Positions 50,728-59,414 of a DNA stretch of 64,000 bases are shown here, in pieces. Source of the stretch: Streptomyces sp. NBC_01237 (GTDB lineage: Bacteria > Actinomycetota > Actinomycetes > Streptomycetales > Streptomycetaceae); contig NZ_CP108509.1 in assembly GCF_035917275.1 (NCBI RefSeq), forward strand, positions 124,001 through 188,000, written 5' to 3'. The notes under the pieces are model-generated. The model ran no database searches. It worked only from the letters and a program-made list of their open reading frames with translations, and was not told the DNA's origin. The first letter of the stretch is position 1. The number at the start of each line of letters is the position of its first letter. The translations under genes and the position numbers were made by a program.

Positions 50728-51486
50728 TCAGAGGAGGGCGCCGCCGGAGACCTCGATGCGCTGGGCGGTGATCCAGCGCAGACCATCGGAGGCCAGCGTG
50801 GCGATGGCGTCGCCGATCTCCTCAGGTTCGCCGACGCGGCCGAGTGCGGTCTGTCCGGCCAGAACTTGGCGCATCTCGGCATCGTCCCGCATCGCTCCAC
50901 CGTTGAAATCGGTGGCGGTCGGTCCTGGGGCGATGGAGTTGACCCGGATTCCGCGCGGGCCGAGTTCTGCGGCGAGGGTGCGGCTCAAGGCTTCGACCGC
51001 GGCCTTCGAGGCGGAGTAGACCGAGGTGGCCGGGCTGGTGTGGCGGGTCAGTGACGTCGAGACGTTGATGACGCGGCTGCCCTGGGTCATCAGCGGCACG
51101 AGTGACTGGATGAGGAAGAACGTGCCCCGGACGTTGGTGCCCATCACCGTGTCGAAGTCGTCGATCGTGACGTCTTCCAGCGGGCCGAAGATCCCCACTC
51201 CCGCGTTGTTGACCAGGATGTCGAGCCGCGAAGCACCCCAGCGCTCCAGCCTCTCGCTCAGTTCGGAGGTAAAGGACGCGAAAGAGGAGACGTCGCCGAT
51301 GTCGAGCCGGAGAACAGCGGCAGTCCCACCCACCGCCTGCACCTGTTCCACCGTCTTCTCGGCCCCGGCCGCATCGCCGCGGTGGGTGACCACGACCCGC
51401 ACCCCGCGTGCGGCGAGGGAGATGGCCGCGCTGCGTCCGAGGCCGCGATTCGCACCGGTCACCAGAGCGATCTTGTCGATTGTCAT
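50728..51486 (-). CDS. Short-chain dehydrogenase/reductase
   Basis: 252 residues from ATG 51486 with GGAGGAAC upstream. TGANRGLG, NNAG, SxS region (NVSTSL) and YSASK with the catalytic Tyr and Lys are all present, and the C-terminal SGG ending is typical. Divergent from a TetR regulator across 149 bp with two palindromes, so probably repressed by it. Substrate unknown; the pair forms a typical xenobiotic-response module. Confidence 0.9.
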   Translation of the reverse strand: MTIDKIALVTGANRGLGRSAAISLAARGVRVVVTHRGDAAGAEKTVEQVQAVGGTAAVLRLDIGDVSSFASFTSELSERLERWGASRLDILVNNAGVGIFGPLEDVTIDDFDTVMGTNVRGTFFLIQSLVPLMTQGSRVINVSTSLTRHTSPATSVYSASKAAVEALSRTLAAELGPRGIRVNSIAPGPTATDFNGGAMRDDAEMRQVLAGQTALGRVGEPEEIGDAIATLASDGLRWITAQRIEVSGGALL

Positions 51487-51543
51487 GAGCTGTTCCTCCA
51501 CCGCGCGGCAGCCGGAATGCGCCCGGGCGCCACAGATCGGATA

Positions 51544-51612
51544 CGAGTCAATCGACTCGCCTTGCTCTCGTACCGTAAGCAGGACCATCGAGGCGAGTCA
51601 AGTGACTCGCCT
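51544..51612. promoter_or_regulatory. Two CGAGTC palindromes, TetR operators
   Basis: CGAGTC-AATC-GACTCG (51544-51559) and AGGCGAGTCA-AG-TGACTCGCCT (51591-51612), both perfect, share the CGAGTC half-site. The second lies 24 nt before the TetR start. Both sit in the divergent gap and are likely binding sites of the adjacent regulator. Confidence 0.75.
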
Positions 51613-51635
51613 CGGGTCTGCGGCATACTGTCCGC

Positions 51636-52289
51636 ATGGCAGCAGAACTCTCCGCACACCACCGCAGACTCGCTCAGCAGAAACGCGAGGCGATCACCAC
51701 CGCAGCCAGAGAACTGTTCTTGGATCGTGGCTATGACGGCACCTCACTGGCCCGGATCGCCGAAGCGGCCGGGGTCTCGAAGTCCACCCTGTTCAAGCGG
51801 TTCCCCACCAAGGCGGCCCTCTTCGAGGCCATCGTCACCGAGTCCTGGCAGCGTGACACCGGCGACGCCGGCGCGCGGCCACAGACCGGAGATCTGCGCT
51901 CCGGACTGACAGCCATCGGCCACCGCTATGCCGACCTGGTCGGCCAGCCCGGCATGACAGCCCTGTTCCGGATCGTCATCGCCGAACTGCCTCGTTTCCC
52001 CGAACTGGGACGGATGCAGTTCCAGCTCGGCAAACTGCCCTACTTCACCTCCGTTCAGCACTACTTGGAATCCGAGCACGAGGCGGGCAACGCTGATGTT
52101 CCGGACGCGGCGAGCGCCGCGAACCAGTTCCTCGGCATGATCGCCAACTACGTCCTGTGGCCCCGCATGCTGCTGACCGACTGGAACCCCGCAGCCTCCG
52201 ACATCCACGACGCCGTCGAACAGGCCGTCCAGACCATGCTCGCCAGATACACCCCGACCCGCCAGCCTGACCCCAAGCCAGAACGTTGA
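51636..52289 (+). CDS. TetR-family transcriptional regulator
   Basis: 217 residues. The N-terminal helix-turn-helix is clear: REAITTAARELFLDRGYDGT, SLARIAEAAGVSKSTLFKRF. The C-terminal ligand domain contains GMTALFRIVIAELPRFPELG, as in TetR_C_7-type (AefR-like) proteins. It is divergent from the SDR gene and probably represses both. Start ATG at 51636, with no strong ribosome site; the transcript may be nearly leaderless. Confidence 0.9.
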   Translation: MAAELSAHHRRLAQQKREAITTAARELFLDRGYDGTSLARIAEAAGVSKSTLFKRFPTKAALFEAIVTESWQRDTGDAGARPQTGDLRSGLTAIGHRYADLVGQPGMTALFRIVIAELPRFPELGRMQFQLGKLPYFTSVQHYLESEHEAGNADVPDAASAANQFLGMIANYVLWPRMLLTDWNPAASDIHDAVEQAVQTMLARYTPTRQPDPKPER

Positions 52290-52415
52290 CACTGACGCGC
52301 AATGCTCAACATCCGCGACGCCTCACCAGCCTCTCCCCCGCCGACGAGCTCCCGGCCGATCCGCGCGGCCGGCCCCGCGGCGAGACGGGCCGACAGCCTC
52401 ACCCCGCTCCCCCAC

Positions 52416-52445
52416 CGGGGCCGGGCCCGCAGACCGGTGAACCCC
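52416..52445. repeat. 30-bp direct repeat, copy 2
   Basis: Exact second copy of the 47406-47435 sequence. It lies directly at the point where the ligase-like homology on the minus strand stops (52446), which suggests a recombination junction. Confidence 0.7.
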
Positions 52446-52623
52446 TCGATCCCCAGCGACAGAAACGACTCGTACCACGCTCGCGCCACCTCGGAGTCGT
52501 CGCTCGACGGCACCACCTGAACCGGCGGCACGTCACCGGCGAGGAGCTCGGCCAGGAGGGCGCGGCGGGCGGGCGGTGATGTCGCCGTGGGCGGGGTGGT
52601 GCAGGACGTCCCAGACCATGTAG
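52446..52623 (-). pseudogene. ATP-dependent DNA ligase fragment
   Basis: On the minus strand MVWDVLHHPAHGDITARPP is followed, after a frame change, by RRALLAELLAGDVPPVQVVP and AWYESFLSLGIEG. These match the adenylation-domain segment of actinomycete LigC/LigD-type ATP-dependent ligases up to the GIEG(LV) motif. The catalytic Lys region and the rest are missing. It is cut at the 30-bp repeat. Confidence 0.6.
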
Positions 52624-52663
52624 GTGCCGGGCGGCGAGGGTGCGGGACGGGGGGAGGCGGCAC

Positions 52664-52901
52664 GAAACTGAACCACGCCGAAGTCGAGGCGGCCGGATCC
52701 TATTTCCAGATCAGCAAGAACAAGAGCGTCAAGTGGTCTGGTGCCGTCAGCGCCTTCGGCGTCTCGCTCGGGGGCTCCACCAGCTATGACAAGGATCATC
52801 GTCAGCGGATCACCGCAGGCAACCTCAAGCACATGAAGCACTACATTTGGGGGGCGAAGGACGGTGCCTCGGGCAAGCCTGGCGTCTTCTGTTCGTATTA
52901 G
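52664..52901 (+). pseudogene. C-terminal fragment of an unknown protein
   Basis: A frame ends KLNHAEVEAAGSYFQISKNK, SVKWSGAVSAFGVSLGGSTS, then YIWGAKDGASGKPGVFCSY-stop. Its composition (Ser, Lys, Tyr, Phe) differs from chance high-GC frames and looks like the end of a secreted or surface protein. No start is present; the upstream part is replaced by the ligase remnant. The lipoprotein gene starts inside its end. Confidence 0.4.
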
Positions 52902-53436
52902 GAATACACTCCTCCTGGCTTCGGCCCTCTCGCTTTCGGCATGCATGCCGCAGAGTGCTCCCCGGGAAACAACACAAGTCAGCTCAGGGAGCTCTCTCGA
53001 GGAATCTGGCAATCAATCAAGCGGTACAGTCGGAAATGAAAATGCAAAAGTTGGACAGGTCTGGTGGTTCGCCCTCCCGATTCCTCTGAACACCAGCAAT
53101 GGGGACATCAAAATAACTGACGTCTCCATAGTCAGACCTGCACAAGGTATGAAAATCCTCGAATACGGGGCTTATGATCTGGAGGATACCGAAGGCCTCC
53201 CCCTCATGGCTCTTGAAGGAGCCGGCGACGCTCCTGACTTCAAAAAACTGAAGAACTATGCAACCGAGCCGGTCGTGGTAAAGGCCCACGAAGAGAGCAA
53301 AATATTCTTCGTGGCCCGGATGAAGATAAATTCTTCTCCGAAGGGAACCAGTCGGTACTGCCGGTTCGACTACACACAAGAAAAGCGCTCGTACAATCAG
53401 ACCCTGGACTGCGAACTCGACCTCCAGACAAACTGA
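52864..53436 (+). CDS. Putative lipoprotein, lower-GC gene
   Basis: 190 residues from a GTG at 52864. A signal peptide (VRIRNTLLLASALSLSAC) ends in a lipobox LSLSAC, followed by a Ser/Thr/Glu-rich linker and a beta-rich domain (GQVWWFALPIPLNTSNGDIK, TDVSIVRPAQGMKILEYGAY) ending with Cys-containing strands (RYCRFDYT, LDCELDL). No family recognised. It uses many A/T-ending codons unlike its neighbours, which suggests recent transfer. The stretch 53437-53819 that follows has no gene I can support. Confidence 0.65.
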   Translation: MPRASLASSVRIRNTLLLASALSLSACMPQSAPRETTQVSSGSSLEESGNQSSGTVGNENAKVGQVWWFALPIPLNTSNGDIKITDVSIVRPAQGMKILEYGAYDLEDTEGLPLMALEGAGDAPDFKKLKNYATEPVVVKAHEESKIFFVARMKINSSPKGTSRYCRFDYTQEKRSYNQTLDCELDLQTN

Positions 53437-53819
53437 CAGCGGAGACCCATTTGCGCAGCCGCATGCCCTGAAGGAGATGCGGCTGCGCGGGTGCTCGTGC
53501 TCCGGGCCCACCCACGTACTCACCCGATGCACTTGGCCGCGACCCGTGCAATGTGCACACCCTCGCCGTCGGCCTGCTCGCCACGTACGCGGGGACGGAC
53601 GCGGCCCTGTGGACGGTGGGCACAGCAGCGCTCCTGCCGACGCTGCGCGATGAGCGGCGGCGGGGAGGTTGGGTTCCACCCAAGGGTGAGCCAAAAACCC
53701 GCTACCGGATGACCTTGAAGCCCTGACGAGGCGGCCGCACGACCTGGCCCTACGCCCGACTGTCATCGACGTGACGTGAGAGCTCGGGCTTCAGGTGATA
53801 CGAACCGGATCACGAATCA

Positions 53820-54761
53820 CTAGCCCTGCCGGTCCAGCCATTCCGAGATCACACGGTTGGTCTCTTCGGGCATTTCCCCCTGGATCCAGTGACCGCAGTC
53901 CAGGCCGACCACTTCCACGTTGGGCACGAACTCTGCCAGTCTTTCGAACCTCGGGACCGCGAAGTCCTGGTCGCCGTAGATCATGAGGGTGGGCTGCTTG
54001 ATGATCGGGTCCGCGTCCGCCAACTGGTGCCAGTTGCGGTCGAGATTCCTGTACCAGTTGATGCCGCCGGTGAATCCCGACGTCTCGAACGCGGAGATGA
54101 TGACGGCCAGGTCGCTGTCGCTCATGACGGGCTCACCAAGCGGTGCTTCCGCCTTGGCGAGATTGATGAATGCCATGCCCGGCTCCGGGGGCACGGGGGG
54201 CACGTTCTTCCGGTAGAGGTTGCGGATGAACTGGGAGGGGTTGGCATCGAACACGGCGTCCGCGACGCCCGGCTGCCGGTTGAAGTGGACGAAGTAGAAG
54301 TCACCGCCGAGGAAGGTTTCCATGGCCTCGATCCACGGCGTTTCTCCGCGTTCCATGTAAGGCAGGCTCAGGTTGATCAGCTTGTTCACCCGGTCGGGGT
54401 GCAACAGGGCCAGGCTCCAGACGACGAACGCGCCCCAGTCATGGCCGACGAAGGTGGCGTCCTCGTAGCCATAGTGGTCCAGGAGCGCGACGAGGTCGCC
54501 CGTCAGGTGTTCGATGTCGTAGTCCGTCACCTCGGCCGGGCGGGAGGAGTTGCCGTAACCCCGCTGGTTCGGAGCGATGACGTGGTAGCCGGCTGCGGCA
54601 AGGACGGGCATCTGGCGACGCCAGGTGATGGCATGCTCCGGCCAGCCGTGGCAGAGCACAATGGGCTTGCCCTTGTTCTCTCGACCTGCTTCGAACACTT
54701 CGAGCTCCACACCGTTGACCTGAATGAGGGTGGGCTCGGGAAATTCTGCTTGATTGATCAC
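53820..54761 (-). CDS. Epoxide hydrolase-like alpha/beta hydrolase
   Basis: 313 residues from a GTG at 54761 with GAGAGGAAA upstream. Oxyanion motif HGWPE (38-42), nucleophile Asp108 in GHDWGA and the catalytic His in DCGHWIQGE near the C-terminus identify the epoxide hydrolase branch (Asp nucleophile rather than Ser). Cap-domain tyrosines are consistent. It should convert an epoxide to a diol, or act as a haloalkane dehalogenase-like enzyme. It is divergent from a WYL regulator with a palindrome in the gap and is probably controlled by it. Confidence 0.88.
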   Translation of the reverse strand: MINQAEFPEPTLIQVNGVELEVFEAGRENKGKPIVLCHGWPEHAITWRRQMPVLAAAGYHVIAPNQRGYGNSSRPAEVTDYDIEHLTGDLVALLDHYGYEDATFVGHDWGAFVVWSLALLHPDRVNKLINLSLPYMERGETPWIEAMETFLGGDFYFVHFNRQPGVADAVFDANPSQFIRNLYRKNVPPVPPEPGMAFINLAKAEAPLGEPVMSDSDLAVIISAFETSGFTGGINWYRNLDRNWHQLADADPIIKQPTLMIYGDQDFAVPRFERLAEFVPNVEVVGLDCGHWIQGEMPEETNRVISEWLDRQG

Positions 54762-54834
54762 TGCATTTCCTCTCTGGGGGCGTTCGCTGGCGACATGACC
54801 TCCTCGATGAGGCCATGTGGCCAGCTTGCTACCC

Positions 54835-54859
54835 AAACCGGTCACCTCATGACCGGTTT
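54835..54859. promoter_or_regulatory. Palindrome AAACCGGTCA-N5-TGACCGGTTT, operator
   Basis: Perfect 10-bp arms with a 5-nt spacer, between the hydrolase and the regulator and 19 nt before the regulator's likely start at 54879. It would also overlap the alternative ATG at 54849, which supports the later start. Confidence 0.7.
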
Positions 54860-54878
54860 TTATGAGAGTTTTGTCTGC

Positions 54879-55898
54879 ATGCGATCCGATCGACTGGTGG
54901 CCATACTCCTCTTGCTCCAACGGCGCGAGCAGGTGACAGCCGCCGAGGTCTCCCGAGAGCTGGACGTCTCCGAGCGCACCGCCCGCCGTGACCTCGACGC
55001 CCTGGCCATGGCCGGGGTGCCCGTGTACTCCGTGCAGGGCCGAGGCGGCGGCTGGCGCCTGGTGGGCGGTGCCCGTACCGACCTGTCCGGGTTGACCTCC
55101 AGCGAGGCACGCGCCCTGTTCCTGGCTCTCGGTCCGGCCTCGGATGCGACGCCGGCGCTGAAAGCAGCTCTGCGCAAACTTGTCCATGCTCTGCCGAAGC
55201 CCTTCCAGGTGCAGGCCGAGGCAGCAGCGGCGTCGCTGGTCGTAGACCCGCAGCGATGGGGGGCGAGCCGGATCGAGCACCGGCCGCCTCGCTTCCTCGA
55301 CGAACTCCAGGACGCGGTGATCCGCGGCGTCCAGGTATCGCTCGGCTACGTCGACAGCAAAGGCGCCGAAACCCGGAGAACCGTCCACCCGTTGGGCATC
55401 GTCGCCAAAGGTCCTGTGTGGTACCTCGTCTCCAACACCGAGACCGGCCGACGGGTCTTCCGGATCGACCGCGTGTCGTCCGCCGACCCGACCGGCGACC
55501 CTGTGCACCGACCCGGGGACTTCGACCTTGCCGAGAGCTGGAACGAAATCGCCGAAGAGGTCGATCGCAAACGAACGCCGCTGGAGATCCAGGCGGTATG
55601 CACACCCGACGGGATAGGCATACTCCGGATGGCGCTCGGCGACCGGCTCGACGTGGGCGGTTCCACGACCGATGGCCGCATCGAGGTCGTGATCCGCGGC
55701 CCCAATGAGTACATGCTCGCCGGCGAGCTCTCCGGGCTGGTCGAATGGGTCGAGGTGACCGGCCCTCCGGGTGTCCGAGACCACCTGGCCTCGATCGGCA
55801 ACTCCCTCGTCGAACGATACGGCCGGCCGCGCACCAGCGGAGACCTCACCCGTCTTGAAGCGGACGAGGCAGGCTCCGAGAGCAGTTCCGCTCCGTAG
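54879..55898 (+). CDS. YafY-type WYL-domain regulator
   Basis: 339 residues from ATG 54879 (or 349 from 54849). A helix-turn-helix at the start (RSDRLVAILLLLQRREQVTA, AEVSRELDVSERTARRDLDA) is followed by GRGGGWRL and a WYL domain (VSLGYVDSKGAETRRTVHPL, GPVWYLVSNTETG). WYL domains sense small ligands or nucleic acids. Divergent placement with a palindrome suggests it regulates the epoxide hydrolase gene. The 295-bp gap to 56193 has no gene I can support. Confidence 0.9.
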   Translation: MRSDRLVAILLLLQRREQVTAAEVSRELDVSERTARRDLDALAMAGVPVYSVQGRGGGWRLVGGARTDLSGLTSSEARALFLALGPASDATPALKAALRKLVHALPKPFQVQAEAAAASLVVDPQRWGASRIEHRPPRFLDELQDAVIRGVQVSLGYVDSKGAETRRTVHPLGIVAKGPVWYLVSNTETGRRVFRIDRVSSADPTGDPVHRPGDFDLAESWNEIAEEVDRKRTPLEIQAVCTPDGIGILRMALGDRLDVGGSTTDGRIEVVIRGPNEYMLAGELSGLVEWVEVTGPPGVRDHLASIGNSLVERYGRPRTSGDLTRLEADEAGSESSSAP

Positions 55899-56193
55899 CG
55901 TGGGTTTGTCCGTTCCTGCAGTCACCTGGTCACGAGTCGGCGGGTACACCGGCCTGGCTCGCTGCGGGTGGGCGGTGAGCCCTCTCGTGCCGGGCTGGCA
56001 TCGCCACGCGCTCGGCGAGCTTCCGCGGTCGAGGTCGCGGCAGGCGGTGCAGGCTGTGGTGACGGCTGGCGCCTCGTGGGCGGCGGTGTCGATCGCCAAC
56101 CGGCTTGGGCTCCGAAAGGGCAAGCCCGACGGGTTCCTGGAACGGCAGGTCCCGCGCTGGACGGCTACGCGCTCGGCCCCTTCGACAGGGCAC

Positions 56194-56757
56194 TCAGGTT
56201 CCCGGCCTCCGGAACTGCTTGAGCCGCACCCCCTCCAGGCTGTCGGCGATCAGCTGGTCCAACCGCCGCTCCCGAGTCTCGTCCCGCTTGGCACTGATCA
56301 CATAGTGGATAGCCGACTTGCGGTAGGACGGCGCCTGCCCGCTGAACCACTCCCACGCCCGCGGTTCCGCTTGGAAGCGAGCCAGCTGCGCCGCCTCGAA
56401 CTCCCAGACCGGCTTCTCCTCGCACTCCCGGTCACGGGCTTCGAACACCGCGACGCCGGCCGGCCGCATGAGCCCCTGCACGGTCAGCTCCTCGATCTTG
56501 CGGAGGTTGACCTGGCTCCAGTTGCTGCGCGGCCTGCGCGGGGTAAACCGGATCGACCAGGAGAAGTCGTCGATCGGGCTCTGCCGGCCGTCGATCCAGC
56601 CGAAGCACAGGGCCTGGTCGACCGCCTCCGACCAGCTCAGGGTGGGCTTGCCCGCGCCCTTCTTCCACATGCCCACCCGGCATTCGGAGGCAGTTGTGTG
56701 GTGCTCCTCCAGCCAGTCCCGGAACTCCTCAGGACTTGAGAAGAAGATTGGCTCCAT
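56194..56757 (-). CDS. YdeI/OmpD-associated-like protein
   Basis: 187 residues from ATG 56757 with GGGAGCACC upstream. The order FFSSPEEFRDWLEEHHTTAS, KPTLSWSEAVDQALCFGWID, GRQSPIDDFSWSIRFTPRRP and SNWSQVNLRKIEELTVQGLM is the YdeI/OmpD-associated family (DUF1801-like neighbours), cytoplasmic proteins linked to stress and peptide resistance. Function is not known. Monocistronic. Confidence 0.88.
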   Translation of the reverse strand: MEPIFFSSPEEFRDWLEEHHTTASECRVGMWKKGAGKPTLSWSEAVDQALCFGWIDGRQSPIDDFSWSIRFTPRRPRSNWSQVNLRKIEELTVQGLMRPAGVAVFEARDRECEEKPVWEFEAAQLARFQAEPRAWEWFSGQAPSYRKSAIHYVISAKRDETRERRLDQLIADSLEGVRLKQFRRPGT

Positions 56758-56969
56758 GCGTGGTGCTCCCGTCGGTCGTCTCGTCGGTGCCATTGAACCT
56801 GTCGGGTACGACAATCCGAGAGTTTCACCGCGCCGCCCGGTATCTGCGCGGGGGCGTCATCACCATGACGGGCAGGCAACCACAGGAGCCGAGCGGGGAC
56901 GGATCGGCCGCAGGCCCCTCGTTCGAGGGAGCGGAAGAGCCGCGAGCCTCGCCGGCGCAATTGGACAGC

Positions 56970-57350
56970 CCAGCTCAAAGAAATGGCTCGCGCAGCAACG
57001 CCGGGCACACACCTGGGCGCAGCTGAGCGCCATGCAGCGGGAGCGGCTCGGCGGGCTCGGTGTGGCACCCGACGAAGCTGCCCCCGCCCCGGTGACAGCA
57101 CACGCGGGGGAAGGGGGCGGGCGGGTTGTCGGCGCCGTTCCGGCGTGGGGTTGCGGCGCTCGCGCAGTGCCTCCAGAGGCAAGGGCACGAGCGGCCGGTC
57201 CCGAGGAAGCACTTGGAACCTGTCGAGGTCGACGGCCAGGAGCACGTGGTGAAGCTCGGTGTATTTATCAGTAGCGCCAAGAGCCGACGCGACCGGCCCA
57301 CCCAGGAGCAGCGCCAGGTTCTCGTACAGCTCGGCATCGAATGGACGCGA
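56970..57350 (+). pseudogene. Helicase-associated-domain fragment
   Basis: Two frames together read as a helicase-associated (HA) domain: KKWLAQQRRAHTWAQLSAMQ, RERLGGLGV, then after a frame change VAALAQCLQRQGHERPVPRK, EHVVKLGVFISSAKSRRDRP and EQRQVLVQLGIEWT. HA repeats form the C-terminus of large Streptomyces DEAD/DEAH helicases. The motor domain is absent and the frame break is near 57122, so it is a remnant. 57351-57577 has nothing recognisable. Confidence 0.65.
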
Positions 57351-57577
57351 CACGAGCCGTGGCCGGTCGTTGAACCCGCCGGACACGTCACCGTGCACCG
57401 TGAGACCCCGGACGACGGCGCCCTGGATCCCGTGCTCTCAGCACCATGCTCAGAGCGTCGGGAGCAGCAGCCCGGGAGATTTGCGCGTGCCGTCCGGGTC
57501 AGCCCCGCCTGGGCTGAATCCAGCTCTGCCGCCACGTCCGCGGCAGGCGGAAAACGACAGCTGCTCCGCATGTTCGT

Positions 57578-58093
57578 CTACTGGTCTTGTTGCTGAACAC
57601 CGTCCAAGTCATCGGCGTAGTGCTCGATCGCCCGCCGGTAGTCCTGCACGCGCCGGTCGCTGCTGGTGGCAGCCAGCGCCTTGAGAAGCAGGCGAACCGC
57701 CTGGCGACCCTCGCCGCTGTTGTACAACGCCATGGCCATGAATGCCTGCAAAGCGGGATCGTCCGGGAACTCCTCCAGTGCACGGCCCAAGGTCTGCACG
57801 GCCGGCTCGTACCGGCCCAGCACACGATAGGTGCTTCCCAGCCCGAGGAAAGCGCCGTGCCGGTCTTCGCCGGTCAGTCCCCCATTGCTCAGGGCGCGTT
57901 CATAGAAGGGGACAGCCTCGGCCTCCAGTTCGAGCACGTCGTGCGCCCAGGCGGTCTGATAGGCGATCTCGGCATCGTCCGGATACCGCTCGGTCAGCTC
58001 TATCAACTGGTTCCGGGCCTGCTCGGCGCGACCCTGCTCCCGCAACTGCACCGCTTGCGCCAGCACTGCATCGCGTTGGTGATCATTGTTCAT
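57578..58093 (-). CDS. TPR-repeat protein
   Basis: 171 residues from ATG 58093. Helical TPR units are clear: DAVLAQAVQLREQGRAEQAR, ELTERYPDDAEIAYQTAWAH, GLGSTYRVLGRYEPAVQTLG, RALEEFPDDPALQAFMAMAL. It is a cytoplasmic scaffold-type protein close to the Streptomyces TPR/DUF3856-like hypothetical proteins; partner unknown. It stands alone, with a long inverted repeat upstream at 58229-58297. Confidence 0.85.
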   Translation of the reverse strand: MNNDHQRDAVLAQAVQLREQGRAEQARNQLIELTERYPDDAEIAYQTAWAHDVLELEAEAVPFYERALSNGGLTGEDRHGAFLGLGSTYRVLGRYEPAVQTLGRALEEFPDDPALQAFMAMALYNSGEGRQAVRLLLKALAATSSDRRVQDYRRAIEHYADDLDGVQQQDQ

Positions 58094-58228
58094 GCCGCAC
58101 ACGCTGACACAACGCACCCAACCAGGCAAAAGTCTGCCCGGGCCTCCTCCCACGCGGCGGGCGGCCTCTCCAGACCACTCTGAGTAAGCACTGAGTCTGC
58201 GTGGCCACCCTCACGGCAGGCCCGTGGT

Positions 58229-58297
58229 CTTGGGAGGAGCTACGCACGGTAACGACGGGCACCCACTCGGGCGTTACCGTGAGTATCTCCTCCCAAG
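58229..58297. repeat. 26-nt imperfect inverted repeat
   Basis: Arms 58229-58254 (CTTGGGAGGAGCTACGCACG...) and 58272-58297 pair with two mismatches around a 17-nt loop. It lies between the divergent TPR and GlxA-like genes. It could be a regulatory hairpin or a small inverted-repeat element. Confidence 0.75.
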
Positions 58298-58388
58298 CCC
58301 TGGCGGGCGGCTTGGCGCCCGGCGGGTGTCTGGATCTGCGATATCTATGACATTGCAGTCATGTCCGGCCCCGCCGAGGATGGTCGGC

Positions 58389-59404
58389 ATGAGCCAACCA
58401 CGCAGGATCGCGATCGCCGTCTTCGACGGGGTGGAGTCGTTGGACGTCACGGGTCCCGCGCAGGTGTTCTCCACCGCAAGCCGCCTGCTGGACCGATCCG
58501 GCCGTGGTTACACCGTCGAGCTCGTCAGCGCCGCCCCCACTCCGGTGCACTGTGCCGACGGTGTCCGCCTGCTGGCCGACAGCACCTTCACCGACTCGGA
58601 CGGCGAGGGAGTGGATACCCTTGTCGTACCCGGCGGGCTCCGGATCCGTCCGGAGGGCGTCGAAGCCGTCGTCGACCCCGCTGTTCTGGCCTGGGTCACC
58701 CGTGTCGCACCGCGCGTACGACGGGTGGTATCGGTCTGCGCCGGTGCGCACACCCTGGCTGCGGGCGGACTGCTGGCCGGCAGGCGGGCCACGACGCACT
58801 GGGCCACGGCCGAGGCACTGGCCGAGCGCCATGCGGACGTGACCGTGGACGCGGATGCCGTGTACGTACGGTCCGACCCTGCATGGACAGGGGCCGGGGT
58901 GAGTGCGGGAATCGGCATGAGCCTGGCCCTCGTGGCCGACGACCACGGGCGGAGGCATGCGCTGTCGACCGCCAAGTGGATGGTGATGTACTTGCAACGG
59001 CCGCGCGACCAGAGCCAGTTCAGCGCGCCCCTGAAGCCAGAGCACTGCCCGGACCGACATCGCGGAGCTTCTCGCGTGGATCGACGCGCATCTCGCCGAA
59101 CGGCTGACGGTCCCCGTCCTCGCCGGCCGAATGGGACTGGGCGAACGCCAGTTCGCCCGGGTGTTCCTCCGTGAGACCGGCAGTACGCCGGCCGCCCATC
59201 TCGACGCCCAGCGCGTCCACGCCGCACAGCGCCTGCTCCAGGATAGCGACCTCACTATCGCGGCCATCGGCACACGCTGCGGCTTCGGCTCCGTCCACAC
59301 CTTCCACCGGGCGTTCAAACACCACACCTCCGTCACGCCGCAGACCTACCGCCGGCACTTCACCAGCACGGCCGCGCCCGCTCCGGCCGACACCCTTCAG
59401 GAGA
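58389..59404 (+). pseudogene. GlxA-type AraC regulator, frameshifted
   Basis: From ATG 58389 a DJ-1/PfpI-like domain is readable: RRIAIAVFDGVESLDVTGPA, VDTLVVPGG, VVSVCAGAHTLAAGGLLAGR, and WMVMYLQRPRDQSQFSAPL. After about residue 215 the frame breaks near 59035 and the AraC helix-turn-helix continues in another frame (TDIAELLAWIDAHLAERLTV, QDSDLTIAAIGTRCGFGSVH). GlxA regulators carry this domain order. In the given sequence the protein would lack its DNA-binding end. A sequencing error cannot be excluded. Confidence 0.8.
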
Positions 59405-59414
59405 CCGAAACCCC

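Noticed and set aside
53491..53725. Possible C-terminal gene fragment (ending in a Lys-Pro stop)
   Set aside because: Some protein-like composition but no recognised family, start or ribosome site.
55899..56193. Possible fragment with a run resembling a membrane protein start
   Set aside because: No family match I could defend and no start codon context.
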